Under the pieces are notes generated by a model, which was given only the letters and a program-made list of their open reading frames with translations, was not told where the DNA came from and made no database searches. A stretch of DNA of 64,000 nucleotides, taken from Trichostrongylus colubriformis (taxonomy: Eukaryota > Nematoda > Chromadorea > Rhabditida > Trichostrongylidae). The stretch is taken from positions 32,611,282 to 32,675,281 of the forward strand of contig OZ022258.1 of NCBI GenBank assembly GCA_963978905.1. Reading direction: 5' to 3'. The position numbers were made by a program, and so were the translations under genes. Shown piece by piece: positions 1 to 11,843 of the stretch. Position 1 is the stretch's first letter. Every line of letters begins with the position of its first letter.

Positions 1-725
1 TCTACCCAACCAATGCGATTCACCAAGGAAATTAAGAGTACGGTAAAAAAAAAACAATGAGGCCAAACTCCTGACAAAACAAGAGGAACAGGAACCTAAC
101 AAAAAGAACTCACAATCAGTAAGTATATTCCAAAACAAAAGCGTCTAATGTAAGAGAAATAAGAACCAAACAAAGTTCAATGCTTATATTCCGAAACGAA
201 AAAGTTGCCGACCATGAGTCATGTGCTCGTTTTCTGAAGACAAAGGGAAGGCTTAAAAGTCATGCAAGTTATGCGGCAGGGAAAAAGGATGAAAAAACAA
301 GGTTAGAAAAGTTAGAAACTAAATAGGACCCATGTAATGCGCTCCACTACGGTCGTCGCATCGCTATTGCGGTAGCGACGCGGCGATCAGATGGGGCGCG
401 GTACTTCTCCTTACTGAATTTGGACATTTTTTGATTAGGTACTTGAAACTTTACATAGACTCCATCTCTGGAGACTGTAAACTGTTTCCTTAACAACTCC
501 CTTGTGCCAATCTATTGGCATCTTGGGTTCCCTGATGTGCATAGTTCTCTAAATGGAAATGCAGTCGGGAAAAATTTTGAAATATTTCAGTGTTTCGAAG
601 TTTTTTCACTTCGACTAGTAACTTCCTTCAAACTCAACCTTATGGGTGCAAGGTTGATGTGCAGAGTCTGCAAGAATGCCGCTTTCCAATGACAGCTCGA
701 ACCATACCATATCTCCAATATGAAA
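1..725. repeat. Dispersed repeat, copy A (truncated by window edge)
   Basis: This stretch is similar, in the same orientation, to 13537-14170. Shared landmarks in order are a run around 'aatgcgat', 'catgtgctc', 'gcgctccac', a GC-rich foldback 'cgctattgc..gcgacgc', then 'ggttccct'. The two copies differ by many substitutions and small indels, so they are old. No reading frame is conserved between them in this part. Short ORFs inside are not supported as genes. Confidence 0.65.
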
Positions 726-3107
726 GGAATTTTTGAAGATAGCCAACCTAGAAAATGTTTTCATTGAAGTGGCGAGATCCTCACGAATCTCTGAAAAAAA
801 GATCCACTGTGTACCAAGTACTTATCAGGAAAGGCAATGAAATGTATAATTCGTCTCTGAGGTGTATCCTTTTTACTTTCACAAGCAGAGCTTGCGTATA
901 TGGATCGGCTGAACTAAAAATGTTGTATCCAACAGCTAAGAAAGGCTCACTTCTTTGCACAGTATTCATAAATGTGATCTTTGGATGCTTTTGTGGTGTT
1001 CTCTACCCTGAGTTTGACTCGAATCCTTTGCTTTTCGAATCCTTGGTTTTTTGTAAGGTTTCCCTATGCCTGGATTTGAGATCAAATGATTGAATGGACA
1101 GGAGGCATTGAAGTCAGTACTAGAACAATCCTCTGGTTTCCCTGCTAGTTGCTCAAATCAGTATGCAACCGAATTCGATTCAGGTCATCCTTTTTCGCAG
1201 TTGACAAGAGAAATGAACCATTGCTCTGCCACAATCAAGAGTACGAGAAGCAAGATTATGAGGTGGATTGTAAAATTCCGGCACGTTACGCTATGTAACC
1301 AACTTGGTAGGTTCTACAATTAATCGACTCATAAACACAAAACCATACAGGGTGCTAGTGTTGGAGGGGAAAGGAATTCGCTGTGCCTAGAGTTCGCTGC
1401 TATTTTTTTACTAGAATCTGGAGAGAGGGAAGGCCTCCCCTCTGCTGAGGCCGATGAAAAATATGCCGGAGGTAAAAGATTCTAGGACAGCATGAGGTGA
1501 GAGACGACCGCGAGATAACGACTGCCTCCCTGAATACATTTACACCCGATAAGATGCTAAGTATTACGGTTGATCTTAATCTTAAAGTAATCTTAAAGTC
1601 ACACTATTCAATATCCATTCTTCTCTGTGTCATCGATATCCATTCCGGGTGCCGGGTCAATGTGGCGGGGTGTGGCTTGAAAAGGAGTTCACCATGACTC
1701 ATAGATAAGCATGCGAGCGCCGACGATAAATTGAAGACGGGGCTTCCGACAGGACTAGAGAAAGAGGAGCTCAGCCGAGCGCGGCGGCTCTTTTTGGTAA
1801 TCCGGTATGACCGCCTCAATGGGTCGCCGGTACTAGACTATGGTAACAGGCGGTAGTGGAAAGATGACGCGAGGCAAGTCTTCCTTCCCCTTGCGGACCA
1901 AGTAATTATGGAAAGTAGGAAATGGAAATAGTACAAATGGGCTCTCACAAAGTCGTCGCAGAAAGACAGTTAGTCCTCTCATATACGTAGTTGTAAAGTG
2001 CTTTATTGGATGTTTGTAAATTGCTGTAAATTGAACCTATGATACAATGAGGTCCAACACACGAAAGAACCACCAAAAACCTTTGAGACAGTAAGGCAGC
2101 CTCAAAATGGTGCATGGATCAAAAATAAAAATTTAAAAGCTATATGAGAGTCTCAGGAACTTTTAACGAATCAATTCAGTAATCATGCTCAGATTCAATG
2201 GAAAATGAAATTCAACGAGGCTGTATCATTCGTTTCTGGTCATTCTCAATGTCCTATACTGATCTACTCACTGCCGAGAAATCACTGGGAGAGCAGTTTT
2301 TCGAGGAGGAACTCAGCTCCCAAATGGCGATCGACGTTGAGAACCGAAATCAAAGGACGCGTGAAGGTAAGTCATTGGTGGCCACTTTGACGTACCAATT
2401 TTAGCTCAATTTTTCGATTATCTTTCTACAGAGTTTTCTCTTTTAGTTTTAGTTACACTTTTGGTAATCTCATTCTCTTCATGCGTACGCTGAGCGACTT
2501 AGTCTCAAAGTGTCTATACCTCAGAAAAAGACCAAGGCACAGAATATATCGCAGAGAGGAGAAGAAATACTTCAGTAGAGAATTACACATGAAAGGTTTG
2601 CAAAGGCAAGATGTGATCACAGAAGCATTCACGAGATCCCACAATTGACGCAAAATGCGGAGTGGTAACAGTTATAGACCCCCGCTAGTATTCGTCGAGA
2701 TGATTGACTACGAAACAGTGTCGAAAATGTTGAAAGAGTCCTTTGGAAACCAAAGATATGGAACAACGACTTGTATTCCTCGAACAGATCGCGCATTTAG
2801 CGAAAACACAATACAGAAACGTCATTTTTTTCCATACTCGGCCCAGTAAGGTGCAAAGCACGAGGAAATAGGGGAAAATGCAGTGAATTCCCTTCACAGC
2901 TCTAGGAGGTGAATGAGAAGTAATGAATTGAGTTCATCGGAGCTTACTAGCGCCGCAAAGTAGCCTTCTGAGTGCAAACATCAACACAATGGAATGGAAA
3001 TAAGTGAATACAAATACAAATGATATTACAAGGAAGAAGGGAGAGGGAGTCTGCGGTCATACATAGAGCTGATTGGAAGACCACGATGGTTGTTTTCATT
3101 GCTTGAC

Positions 3108-3139
3108 ATGAACATGAACACATGAACATGAATACATGA
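3108..3139. repeat. Short tandem repeat of acatgaa-type units
   Basis: About four imperfect copies of an 8-9 bp unit based on 'acatgaac' lie in the core of the 3-kb inverted repeat. It is a simple microsatellite-like tract. Confidence 0.6.
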
Positions 3140-3837
3140 ACTTCACTATTTCATCATGTACAGCTGGTCGCTTTCCGGAGCTTCCGTTCCAGATTGACGA
3201 ATCAATGTGCAGACGACTGGTCTAAAGTCTCTGCCAACCACGACACTTCATATTTTGTCTGAGGGTAAGCAACTGCTTCCGCTAATTGTGGGATCTCGTA
3301 AATACTTCTGTGATTACATCTTGCCTTTGCAAACCTTTCATGTGTAATTTTCTACTGAAGTGTTCCTTCTCCTCTCTGCGATATATTCTGTGCCTGGTCT
3401 TTTTCTGAGGTATAGACATTTTGAGACTAAGTCGCTCAGCGCACGGATGAAGAGAATGAGATTACCAAAAGTGTAACTAAAACTAAAAGAGAAAACTCTG
3501 TAGAAAGATAATTGAAAAAACGAGCTAAAATTGGTACGTCAAAGTGGCCACCAATGACTTACCTTCACGCGTCCTTTGATTTTGGTTCTCAACGTCGATC
3601 GCCATTTGGGAGCTGAGTTCCTCCTCGAAAAACTGCTCTCCCTTTGATTTCTCGGCAGTGAGTAGATCAGTATAGGACATTGAGAATGACCAGAAACGAA
3701 TGATACAGCCTCGTTGAATTTCATTTTCCATTGAATCTGAGCATGATTACTGAATTGATTCGTTAAAAGTTCCTGAGACTCTCATATAGCTTTTAAATTT
3801 TTATTTTTGATCGATGCACCATTTTGAGACTGCCTTA

Positions 3838-3911
3838 GGCCGCTTCCATACTTTGCGCACCGACGCCGGCACGCTCGTGACGGCGTCGGTGCGCAAAGTA
3901 TGGAAGCGGCC
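3838..3911. mobile_element. 74-bp perfect-palindrome MITE with TTA target duplication
   Basis: Two perfect 31-bp inverted arms beginning 'ggccgcttccatactttgcg' enclose a 12-bp loop. The unit is flanked by 'tta' on both sides (3835-3837 and 3912-3914). The opposite arm of the surrounding inverted repeat (around 2092-2094, read on the other strand) has one uninterrupted 'tta' at the same place, so the insertion and its 3-bp duplication are visible directly. A 3-bp TWA duplication suggests the PIF/Harbinger group. That assignment is inference. Confidence 0.85.
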
Positions 3912-5153
3912 TTACTGTCTCAAAGGTTTTTGGTGGTTCTTTCGTGTGTTGGACCTCATTGTATCATAGGTTCAATTTACTAAAACTTACGAGCATCCAA
4001 TAAAGCACTTTACAACTACGTATATGAGAGGACTAACTGTCTTTCTGCGACGACGTTGTGAGAGCCCATTTGTACTATTTCCATTTCCTACTTACCATAA
4101 TTACTTGGTCCGCAAGGGGCATGAAGACTTGCCTCGCGTCATCTTTCCACTACCGCCTGTTACCACAGTCTAGTACCGGCGACCCATTGAGGCGGTTATA
4201 CCGGATTACCAAAAAGAGCCGCCGCGCTCGGCTGAGCTCCTCTCTCTCTAGCCTGTCGCAAGCTCCGTCTTCAATTTATCATCTATGAGTCATGCTTATC
4301 TATGAGTCATGGTGAACTCCGTTTCAAGACACACCCTGCCACATTGACCCGGCACCCGGAATGGGTATCGATGACACAGAGAAAAATGGATATGAATAAT
4401 GTGACTCTAAGATTACTTTAAGATTAAGACCAACCGTAATACATAACATCTTATCGGGTGCAAATGTATTCAGGTCGTTATCTCGCGGTCTCGCACCATC
4501 CGGCATTTTGGCCATCGAGTTCCTCCAGTAACCCTTGAAGTGAGCTCTCTGGAATGCTCAGTGCATAATGCTTTTCCGTGCTTTATCTACAACACTGATG
4601 TGACTACTTTTTATATTCTACAGTCTACCGTTCTGTGCCGTAGCTCTTTCGCTCTTCTCAATGATTGTAACGTAATGCTGTAATAATTACATATCGCCAG
4701 CCATTACTGTTGAGTGCCGTAGCCATCTTGTACTCCTCTCAATAACTGTAATGTAATGCTCTAGAAATTTCCTGTCTATGTAGCTCTTGTCGATTAAAAA
4801 AACATTTTACAGCTTGGAGTGGTCAGCGGTGTGGACAGCTCTTTCGATGAGGGGTGAACATTCTGATGCTTATAGAAATGCTACGGTGACTATACGAACA
4901 CTCTTCCAGGTCTGTTCTTGTCAATGCATTTGATGCACAATGCACCATTTTGAGACTGCATTACGGCCTCAAAGGTTTTTGGTGGTTCTTTCGTCTTTCG
5001 GACTCTCTTTGTATCATAGATTTATTTTACTGCAATTTACAAGCATCCAATAAAGCTGTTTACAACTACGTACATGAGAGGACTAATCGTCTTAATACGA
5101 CGACATTGTGTGAGCCCATATGTATAGTTTCCATTTCCTACTTTCCATAATTA

Positions 5154-6587
5154 TTAGGCTGTCCCAAAAGTCTTGTAGGATTTTTTCGATCTTCACTTTT
5201 TATTATTTTTTCTTCCAACAAACAACAATTAGGCAACAACGTCTTCACCATTGTTATCGACAACGCTCTGCCCTGTCGTGGATAACACGACACCGGAGAC
5301 GACGACACCGATCTACCGGAGGCGACCTACCGCACGATCTGGCGGGAAAATGGCGGACCCGACCGTGTAAAAGGCCACCTAGGGCGCTCCCGGCAGTCGT
5401 TTTCTCTTCTTTTCCTTTAGGAGATTTTAGGAGCTATTTAACTTATTGTTGTTGTTGTTTACAAGTTGCTAAGTTGTTTAATTACCCAAGTTTGAGGTTG
5501 TACTACATAAACCTGGATTTGGTGTGGTCGTGTCAGTGTAGAAGGAACACACACATTCTAAAGAACCGCGTGGCAGTCTAACTCATGCCCCCTCATAGAT
5601 AAATCGTTGATTCCCTCCTCCCAGAACTCTGGGTTCTGAGAGTCGAAGAAGTCAGCGATCGCCTTTGCAAGCAAGTCATGATCAGCGAATTTTCTCTTGG
5701 CCAGGAAGGCTTCGATAGGATGAGTAAGGTGATAGTCAGAAGGGGCAATGTCTGGAGAGTATGGCGGGTGGGGCCACATCCCAGCCGAGCTCCTGTAGCT
5801 TGGACTGGGTACACTTCGGCGGGCGTTGCCATGGAGGAGGGTGACCGCGGACCCTCTCAAGCGCGCTTCTCGAATCGCGATGGCGATCTGCTGGAGTTCG
5901 TGGGTGTATACAGAAGCGGGGACTTTCTCGCCTTGTGCCAGCACCTCTTGGAAAAGCATCCCTTCCGCATCTAGAAGCAGCAGAGTAGAATCGTCTTCGG
6001 ATGGAGGTCGGGCATGGGCTGCGTTGGCGGCTCGGCGTCACGCAGCAGCCAAAAGGCGCGGGATGCGTTGGTATCGTATATGTCCCAGCTTTCATCGCCC
6101 GTAGCCAGATAGACGAGAAAGTCGTTGCGATGCGGGCGGAGCAGTAGCGATTGACAGATGCTCACACGGGCACTTTCGTGAGCATCCGTCAGGGCATGAG
6201 GTCCATTGCGACAGCACCTTCCCATAACCGGGCTCGTGGAGGCGACGATTTACGGTTATGGGTGCTTGTCCATTCCCCTACGCCGGCTCGCGCATGGTGG
6301 TTTCGGGGTCGGTGCGAACGGCGGAGAGCAGCGTCTCGTCGTCGAATGCGTGTGGGCGTCCCGTGCGTGTCTTGTCTTCCTTGTCACTCATAGTAAATGA
6401 CACCGCGTTTGGGTGGGTATTGTCTACTGGCACTGTAGCTCTCTCCAAGGAATCTGTCAATATATACTTCACTAGAAAGCTTAGAGATCTTTCTACCATA
6501 TTTCTGAGCCGCCTAGACCTGCCTCGAAGTAAACAAGAGTTGATGATTTCTTTGGAAAAATCCTACAAGACTTTTGGGACAACCTCA
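5154..6587 (-). mobile_element. Mariner transposon, decayed, ~1.43 kb
   Basis: Terminal inverted repeats read TTAGGCTGTCCC at the left and TGAGGTTGTCCC at the right (reverse complement), followed by a shared 'aaaagtcttgtaggattttt'. TA dinucleotides flank it (5152-5153, 6588-6589). The transposase runs on the minus strand in several frames. Motifs in order are a GRPHAFDDETLLSAV linker (about 6345-6300), GDESWDIYDTN around the first catalytic Asp, HGNARRS where mariners have HDNARPH, and HPPYSPDIAPSDYHL around the third Asp. The second catalytic Asp is Gly and there are frame breaks, so it should be inactive. Confidence 0.9.
5558..5959 (-). pseudogene. Mariner transposase C-terminal half (broken)
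   Basis: The longest open segment of the mariner at 5154-6587 covers the end of the DDE catalytic domain. It contains HGNARRS (Asp lost), HPPYSPDIAPSDYHL (third catalytic Asp kept), and the C-terminal motif FFDSQNPEFWEEGINDL. Upstream domains lie in other frames at 5971-6225 (catalytic core start) and 6278-6499 (helix-turn-helix linker). It is a relic of a DNA cut-and-paste transposase and not a host gene. Confidence 0.85.
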
Positions 6588-6957
6588 TACTTCGCTCCTA
6601 GTGTGGGTTCGCAGGGGCACGAAGACTTGCCTCGCACTCCCTTCCCGCTATCGCCTGTTACCGTAGTATAGTGCCGGCTATTTGCTAAGATAAACGCCTT
6701 TTCATACAAGCGTGTTCCCCCCTTCATTGCTTCACTTGCTTGTTTCTTTATTATTCCATTTGTTTGCATGGACAAAGTCAATACCGCCTTCTCTGTTCGT
6801 CGCCAGCGAGCAACTCTGCTCCCGAAGCGTGGAACGCGCTAGAATCGCAGTGGCAATCTGAATGCGCGTTTCAAGGCTAGTTTCTTCAAACATCTCGTAT
6901 GGGCTCAAATGTTCGTTTTCGGGAATAGTGTCTCAAAATACGCTTCACTTTCTGGGG

Positions 6958-7911
6958 AATGGTAAACGGACAAATGTGCGGTGGTACTCACTACCGCGAC
7001 GCGTGAGCTTGCGTCGCGGTTCGTCGTCAGTGGGCACAGGCTTTCTCCCGTTTCGTCGCTCCGTCTGCGCACTCCGCGTAAGAGAGTGCACGTGGCGAGA
7101 TACTCGCACAGTGTACTACGCATGATTGGTACGGAAGCCAACGTTGTCTCATCGGATAGTCCGACGAGACGGAGGATAATGTGGGGCAGCGGTGAAGTAG
7201 TGGAGGATGATTCGTTGCCATTGCGATTGGGGTTCCAAATCGCCAATTTAGTAATTGCGGGAGCCTTCGGTTCCCGTTGTTGTAGGGTCACCGCACTATA
7301 GCGGCGAATGCAGAGTTACTTCCGTCTCACCGATACTAGCTCAACAACGATATTTAGCGACACCCCATATTAGCCCCCACGTCGTGGCTTCCTTCCCTTG
7401 CAGGCTTAGGTTAAAATATACACTTGAGTATACATTCTGCGATGACAAGTGTCGTTTTCTTCTCACCGTTGTCATAAACTCAACAACGATGTTTGGCGAC
7501 GGCCCATATTAGCCCCCACGTCGGGGCTTCCTTCCCTTGCAGGCTTAGGTTAAAATATACACTTGAGTATACATTCTGCGATGACAAGTGTCGCTTTCTT
7601 CTCACCGTTGTCATAAACTCAACAACGATATTTGGCGACGGCCCATATTAACCCCCACGTCGGGGCTTCCTTCCCTTGCAATGCGCGCGAAGCGCGCGCG
7701 ACTCTTGGCCGCTTTAGCGGCGAGTTAGGAGTCTTTCTTTTACACACACCGTAGCAGACGAAGATCTCGTGTGCTGCTCACGAAGAGCTTTGCCCGATGA
7801 GGTAAGAAGACCTAGAGCTCATAAGCATGCCAGCGCGCGCCATGATGGAGGCTGCGACGCGTGAGCTCATGCGTCGCGGCAGTGAGTACCGCCGCACATT
7901 TGTCCGTTTAC
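6958..7911. mobile_element. Non-autonomous TIR element with internal 139-bp tandem repeats
   Basis: Inverted termini of about 55-60 bp start 'ggtaaacggacaaatgtgcg' at 6960 and end at 7911 with the complement. Each terminus also contains its own foldback around 'gcgacgcgtgagc'. The interior carries the 139-bp tandem array at 7340-7680. No transposase is visible. I could not define a target duplication with confidence. Confidence 0.75.
7340..7680. repeat. 139-bp tandem repeat, ~2.4 copies
   Basis: Units start at 7340, 7479 and 7618 with 'ctcaacaacgat' and are spaced exactly 139 bp. They are nearly identical through 'cccccacgtc', 'ttccttcccttgcaggctta' and 'tgcgatgacaagtgtcg'. The third unit is truncated after 'ttcccttgca', where the sequence changes to a GC-rich palindrome 'gcgcgcgaagcgcgcgcg'. 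Confidence 0.9.
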
Positions 7912-8599
7912 CGACACTCTCACTTTCTTGCCCCCTCTGGTGCCTTTGAAATCAGGGAAATCGTGATTTGGATTAATTGACTTCTTCAATGTGTCAGTGG
8001 GCATACGCTAGCGAGCCACGCTGTGACTATAACCAGGCATCTGCATCCTCTGATACTACTCCGCAACTAAAGAGATTTCAGCTGTTCCCAGAAGACGGCT
8101 GTCAGTTTCAAGCCTCCGTCTGGGAGTAATTCAACTTTGCTGCTGATAGGAGATCCTTAGGAATAAGAATCGTTGTGAAAGTTGCGGAGTACTTCTGGAT
8201 TGGCATCCGCTATTCCCATTATAGTTATGGTTGGAATCGCCCCTCCCCCCCTTCCAAAGAAGTTCCCCTTGGCACTTCAGCCCATCGGAGCCCGCGCATG
8301 TTCTGCGACTGACAGCCGCGGACCGCCAGCCCGATGGAGCATCGCGACTGCAGCCCACATATGAGCTACGAGGGTTGTTGTGGCCGGTTTTTTGTCAGTA
8401 TTCTTTTTTGCAGGAAACGCGTAAGGAAGGCAAAAATCAGTGGATTACGAAATCTTGAATTCTGTTGCAATCTCGCGTACTTCCTGCTTCTGTGTGCACC
8501 CTTTCCGATCTACCTCATCCATTTGTAGTTTGGTAGGATGGGTGGAGATGCATAATCTGGATTTTTGATTGATCAAAGTAAGCATTCATCCTTCTCCAC

Positions 8600-10258
8600 T
8601 GACCCAGCACTATGGAATCCTCTGGAGAACACTTGGATAATGAATTCTACCACATTCTTATCGGATCGGACGAAGGGGCCGGAAGAACACGGGATGACTC
8701 CGCTGATGAATCGCATATTCCTGATGATGATCCTGATTACGAATCCGGCTAAAGATGAAGGAGGAATGGAAAGCCTGGTCTAATACTGCTACCATTCACG
8801 ACCGATGGAGTTTCACTGAAGTGTATGGACCTGCTACTCATGTCTTTGATTGCAGTGAGCCTATGTATTTTTATTATCTCTTTCCTAATACAAATATGAT
8901 GGATCTCATGAGAAAATATGACCTTCTGTTAAAATATGAGCAGAAGGTCAGTATGAGAAAAAACAATTAGATTTGGGAAGCAGAAGGTCGAAAGCAGAGG
9001 AGCAACTTTCCAGGAGACGACAGAAGTCGAGATGAGGAAGTTTTTGGGGATTTTTCCCCAGATGGGGCTAGTGAAGTTGCCACGTCTTCATGACTACTGG
9101 AGCCACCGACCAGCTTTTACGGACATTCGCACGTTGGAAATGTAATAGTCAGGAGAAGGTTTGGAAAACTACTGTACTACCTTCATGTTGCCAGCAATGA
9201 AGAGTTCGATGGAGACATGCTTTACAAAGTCAAAAAATTTCCGAGTGTCTTCCGTGGGGCGACTAACAACGTTTTTTCTCTCGGCAAACATGTATGCATA
9301 AATGAATCTCTTGTACCTTTCAGAGGAAGGATTTCCTTCAGGCAATACATACCTACATACCGCTGAAACGGCATCGCTACGGTATCAAGATTTTCAAAGT
9401 CTGTGGACGAGGAGGATATACTGTCTCAGTAAAGGTATACGCAGGCAGAGATGAATCCAGGACTGTTGCGAATTCAGTTGTCATGGATCTCATGGAAGGC
9501 TTCATATATGAGGGTCGTGTCTTATATGCGGATAACTTCTACACCAGATTGAATTTGCCTGCGATGCTTTTGAGAGGAAGAACATATTTGATTGTACCCT
9601 GCGATGAAACAGGAAAAGAATTCCGAAGATTGTGAAGAAAAAGAAGCTCAAAAAAGTCGGCATTTCTTCCAGCAGGATGACAACGGTATCTTTGTTATGA
9701 ATTGGAAGGACAACGGGGAGTATTCCTGCTGTCAACTAAGCATGATGGAAGTCTCAGCTCAAGTGGAAAGCCTGCACTCGTCGAGGACTACAGCGTACTG
9801 TGGGGCGTCGTCGACGTCTCGGAACAGCTAGCGGCTTACACCCCATTCATAGAAAAACTGCTAAATAGTGGGTTAGGATCTTTTTTTCACATAATCACGC
9901 AGACGGCCTTTGTAAATTCTGAAAAAGTGCCTGAACGACTTCAAGATGGAATTACAGAGTCTGTGCTAGCAACGGATCAAGTCTTTTCGTCTAGGACGAG
10001 GCATCACTTAGAAGAAGTTCCTGGACCAAAAGCCAGAACGAGGAGGAGATGCGATCACAAAAAGTGCTGTGCAGATATCTCTACAGAGCAAGGACGTGTC
10101 CAGGCACTTCGCCACACAAAACGGGTTAATACGCGATGCAGCAAGTGCTTGTCATTCTTCTGTGTGGGGTGCTTCAACCGATTCCATAATATCTGTAATC
10201 AGGGCAATGTTGTGTTAAGTTTTTCACCTGCTAGTGTTTCGTATAGCAAATTTTTATG
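8600..10258 (+). pseudogene. piggyBac-type transposase, degraded
   Basis: This is a relic of a TTAA-targeting piggyBac (DDE_Tnp_1_7) transposase spread over all three plus frames by stops and indels. Motifs in order are an acidic N-terminus with NEFYHILIGSDEGAG (about 8635-8680), INESLVPFRGRISFRQYIP (about 9295-9355), GGYTVSVKVYAGRDES and VLYADNFYTRLNLPAM (about 9410-9565), VFLLSTKHDGSLSSSGKP (about 9717-9770), VVDVSEQLAAYTPF, and FFHIITQTAFVNS (to about 9920). A Cys-rich zinc-binding tail follows (about 10050-10190, including CDHKKC, CSKCLSFFCVGCF and RFH). The first catalytic Asp (normally IDE) reads INE here. The last 185 codons (9702-10259) are open and cover the second half with the tail. 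TIRs were not found. The family call is firm. Confidence 0.85.
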
Positions 10259-11843
10259 AACCTATTTGAACTAGACAATCATCACCAACTTCGAGAAATA
10301 TTTTCTATGTTAGCTGTACTTCTTTGAAAAGATTGCAAAAATGATATCTTTTTGTGACCCACAACGTATGCTTATTCAATGAGCCCAGCTGAGTATGTAA
10401 TAAACAAAACTTGTTCAATAAATGCAAATAAAAACAAAAAACGATTCGATTACTGCAGCCCAAATGCGGGCTGCATGGTTCCATGCGGCCGACAAACTGC
10501 AACCCACATATGGACTGCATGGCGTCCAATGAGTCAAGTAAATAGAGGAATCAAAATAAGAACACCCACGTAGTTTTAAGGAGCATCGTGTAGAGCTAAG
10601 TGCGCGGAAGGACACGGATTGGAACTCAATCGCGAAGTGTCTCCTTGACATTTTGCTATTTATTGAAAAGTAAACGATAGCAGTGCGCACGTCGCTTAGT
10701 TATCCGAAGTGGAGGAAGGCATTGACAAACAGCATTACAAGATGGAAGCGAGCGGGAAGAAAGACGGGCAGGAGGGCGAAATTCAGCAGCTGCTCCAGCA
10801 AATTTGCCGTACTATTCTCTGAGTTTCTGACAGTTTTTTCAAAAGCGCTTATTTGATTGATTCGATTGAGCCTAACGCGCATGGGACATCGAATTTCAGC
10901 GTATGCTGAGGAGGAACGAGGAGAGGGTCGAAATCCACTTCTCTAATCGCAGCATCTTGGCATTTGAAAAGGAGGACGAGGATAGCGGAATAGTTGACAG
11001 CCACCTGCCCGCATAGTCGCTGTATTACGGTGGTTGACCTGCACCTAAACTAATTCTAGTGGTTTGAATGGTTCTTTCTATGACCCTCTCATCTGCACTT
11101 CAGCCGAAAGCCAGCAGTGCATGCTGTCGAACATTCTCGAACTGAAGCATAGATGCTGTTCGTGAGATTTACCGTAGATTAGCTGACTGTAGTTTTGTTG
11201 AGGACACATTGCTCTTTGTTCGGGCGTGTATGGGCGGCTGGTTCGATCATGGTGGTGGACCGGCCTTGCCATCCAGACGTGTTACCGCCCCGCAAGTTCA
11301 TTTCTCTAATTTCTTCATTCGTCATTGATTAGCAATGATAGCGACGGTATTGATCGCTCTTCTTGCTTTTTGCTATGACACTGCGAGTTTTTCAGATTGT
11401 GAGTGAGCTTTCCGTACCTTTTTCTTTCATTGATGCATTGCCATGCCTGAATACCATTCGCCTTTGAAAGCCGGTTAGCAAGTGTGTCCGTCTCACAAAT
11501 CAACAAAATTCTACGCTTATGATGATGCTTACGCAACTATGTAATTGTAAAGGTGACTGCGATAGTGAGTAGTGTCTCGGAAATCGCTCGAAGTCTGCAT
11601 CACGAATTTGGTGAACCTTTGGAATTTTTTGCGAATGGTTTTCTCAGTTTTCTTCTTCATTAGTGTTTCGACCCTGTAAATTTTTCCCATAAATTTGATG
11701 GCTTAAAGTATTTACCACGGTACTGGTAGGTATGCAATTACAGAACATCATTATTCCTTCGTAAGTCGAAGCCTCTTCTCTGCTGCTGTGAATTTGGGGA
11801 ACTGATATGGTCTGTGACTTGACATGAGGTCATTCAGTAGATA
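10259..11843. other. No gene recognised
   Basis: This stretch holds only short, unsupported ORFs. Around 10455-10530 it is rich in short palindromes ('gcagcccaaatgcgggctgc', 'ccatgcggccg'). A related string, 'ctgcagcccacatatgagc', lies upstream of the piggyBac relic near 8349, in the same orientation as 'ctgcaacccacatatgg' here. These could be subterminal repeats of that element. Confidence 0.4.

Larger units (their letters stand above)
1500..4500. repeat. 3-kb inverted repeat (two ~1.15-1.2 kb arms around a ~0.64 kb core)
   Basis: The left arm, about 1500-2645, reads as the reverse complement of the right arm, about 3282-4500. Matching landmarks include 'aaaatgaaattcaacgaggc' in the left arm and its complement near 3705-3725, 'gggtgccgggtcaatgtggc' near 1650, and 'acgagatcccacaatt' next to the core. 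The core (2646-3281) has no counterpart. Identity is high with scattered substitutions. Small ORFs occur in both arms only because the sequence is repeated. I see no transposase. It is best read as a large foldback or non-autonomous element, or an inverted duplication. Confidence 0.85.
4935..6700 (+). repeat. Third copy of the inverted-repeat arm, split by a mariner
   Basis: 4935-5153 matches the right arm of the 3-kb inverted repeat (about 3820-4105), with landmarks 'gcaccattttgagactgc' and 'gtttccatttcctac'. The match resumes after 6588 with 'gcacgaagacttgcctcgc' and 'cgcctgttacc'. The interruption is exactly the mariner at 5154-6587. The flanks after the mariner carry a roughly 10-bp difference relative to the intact arm. 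Confidence 0.8.

Noticed and set aside
5120..5581. 153-codon plus-strand ORF
   Set aside because: It starts in the repeat arm and runs into the mariner on the strand opposite its transposase, with low-complexity Arg/His content. It is a shadow ORF.
7340..7680. Possible CRISPR-like array
   Set aside because: The 139-bp units are contiguous tandem copies with no spacers, inside a eukaryotic TIR element.
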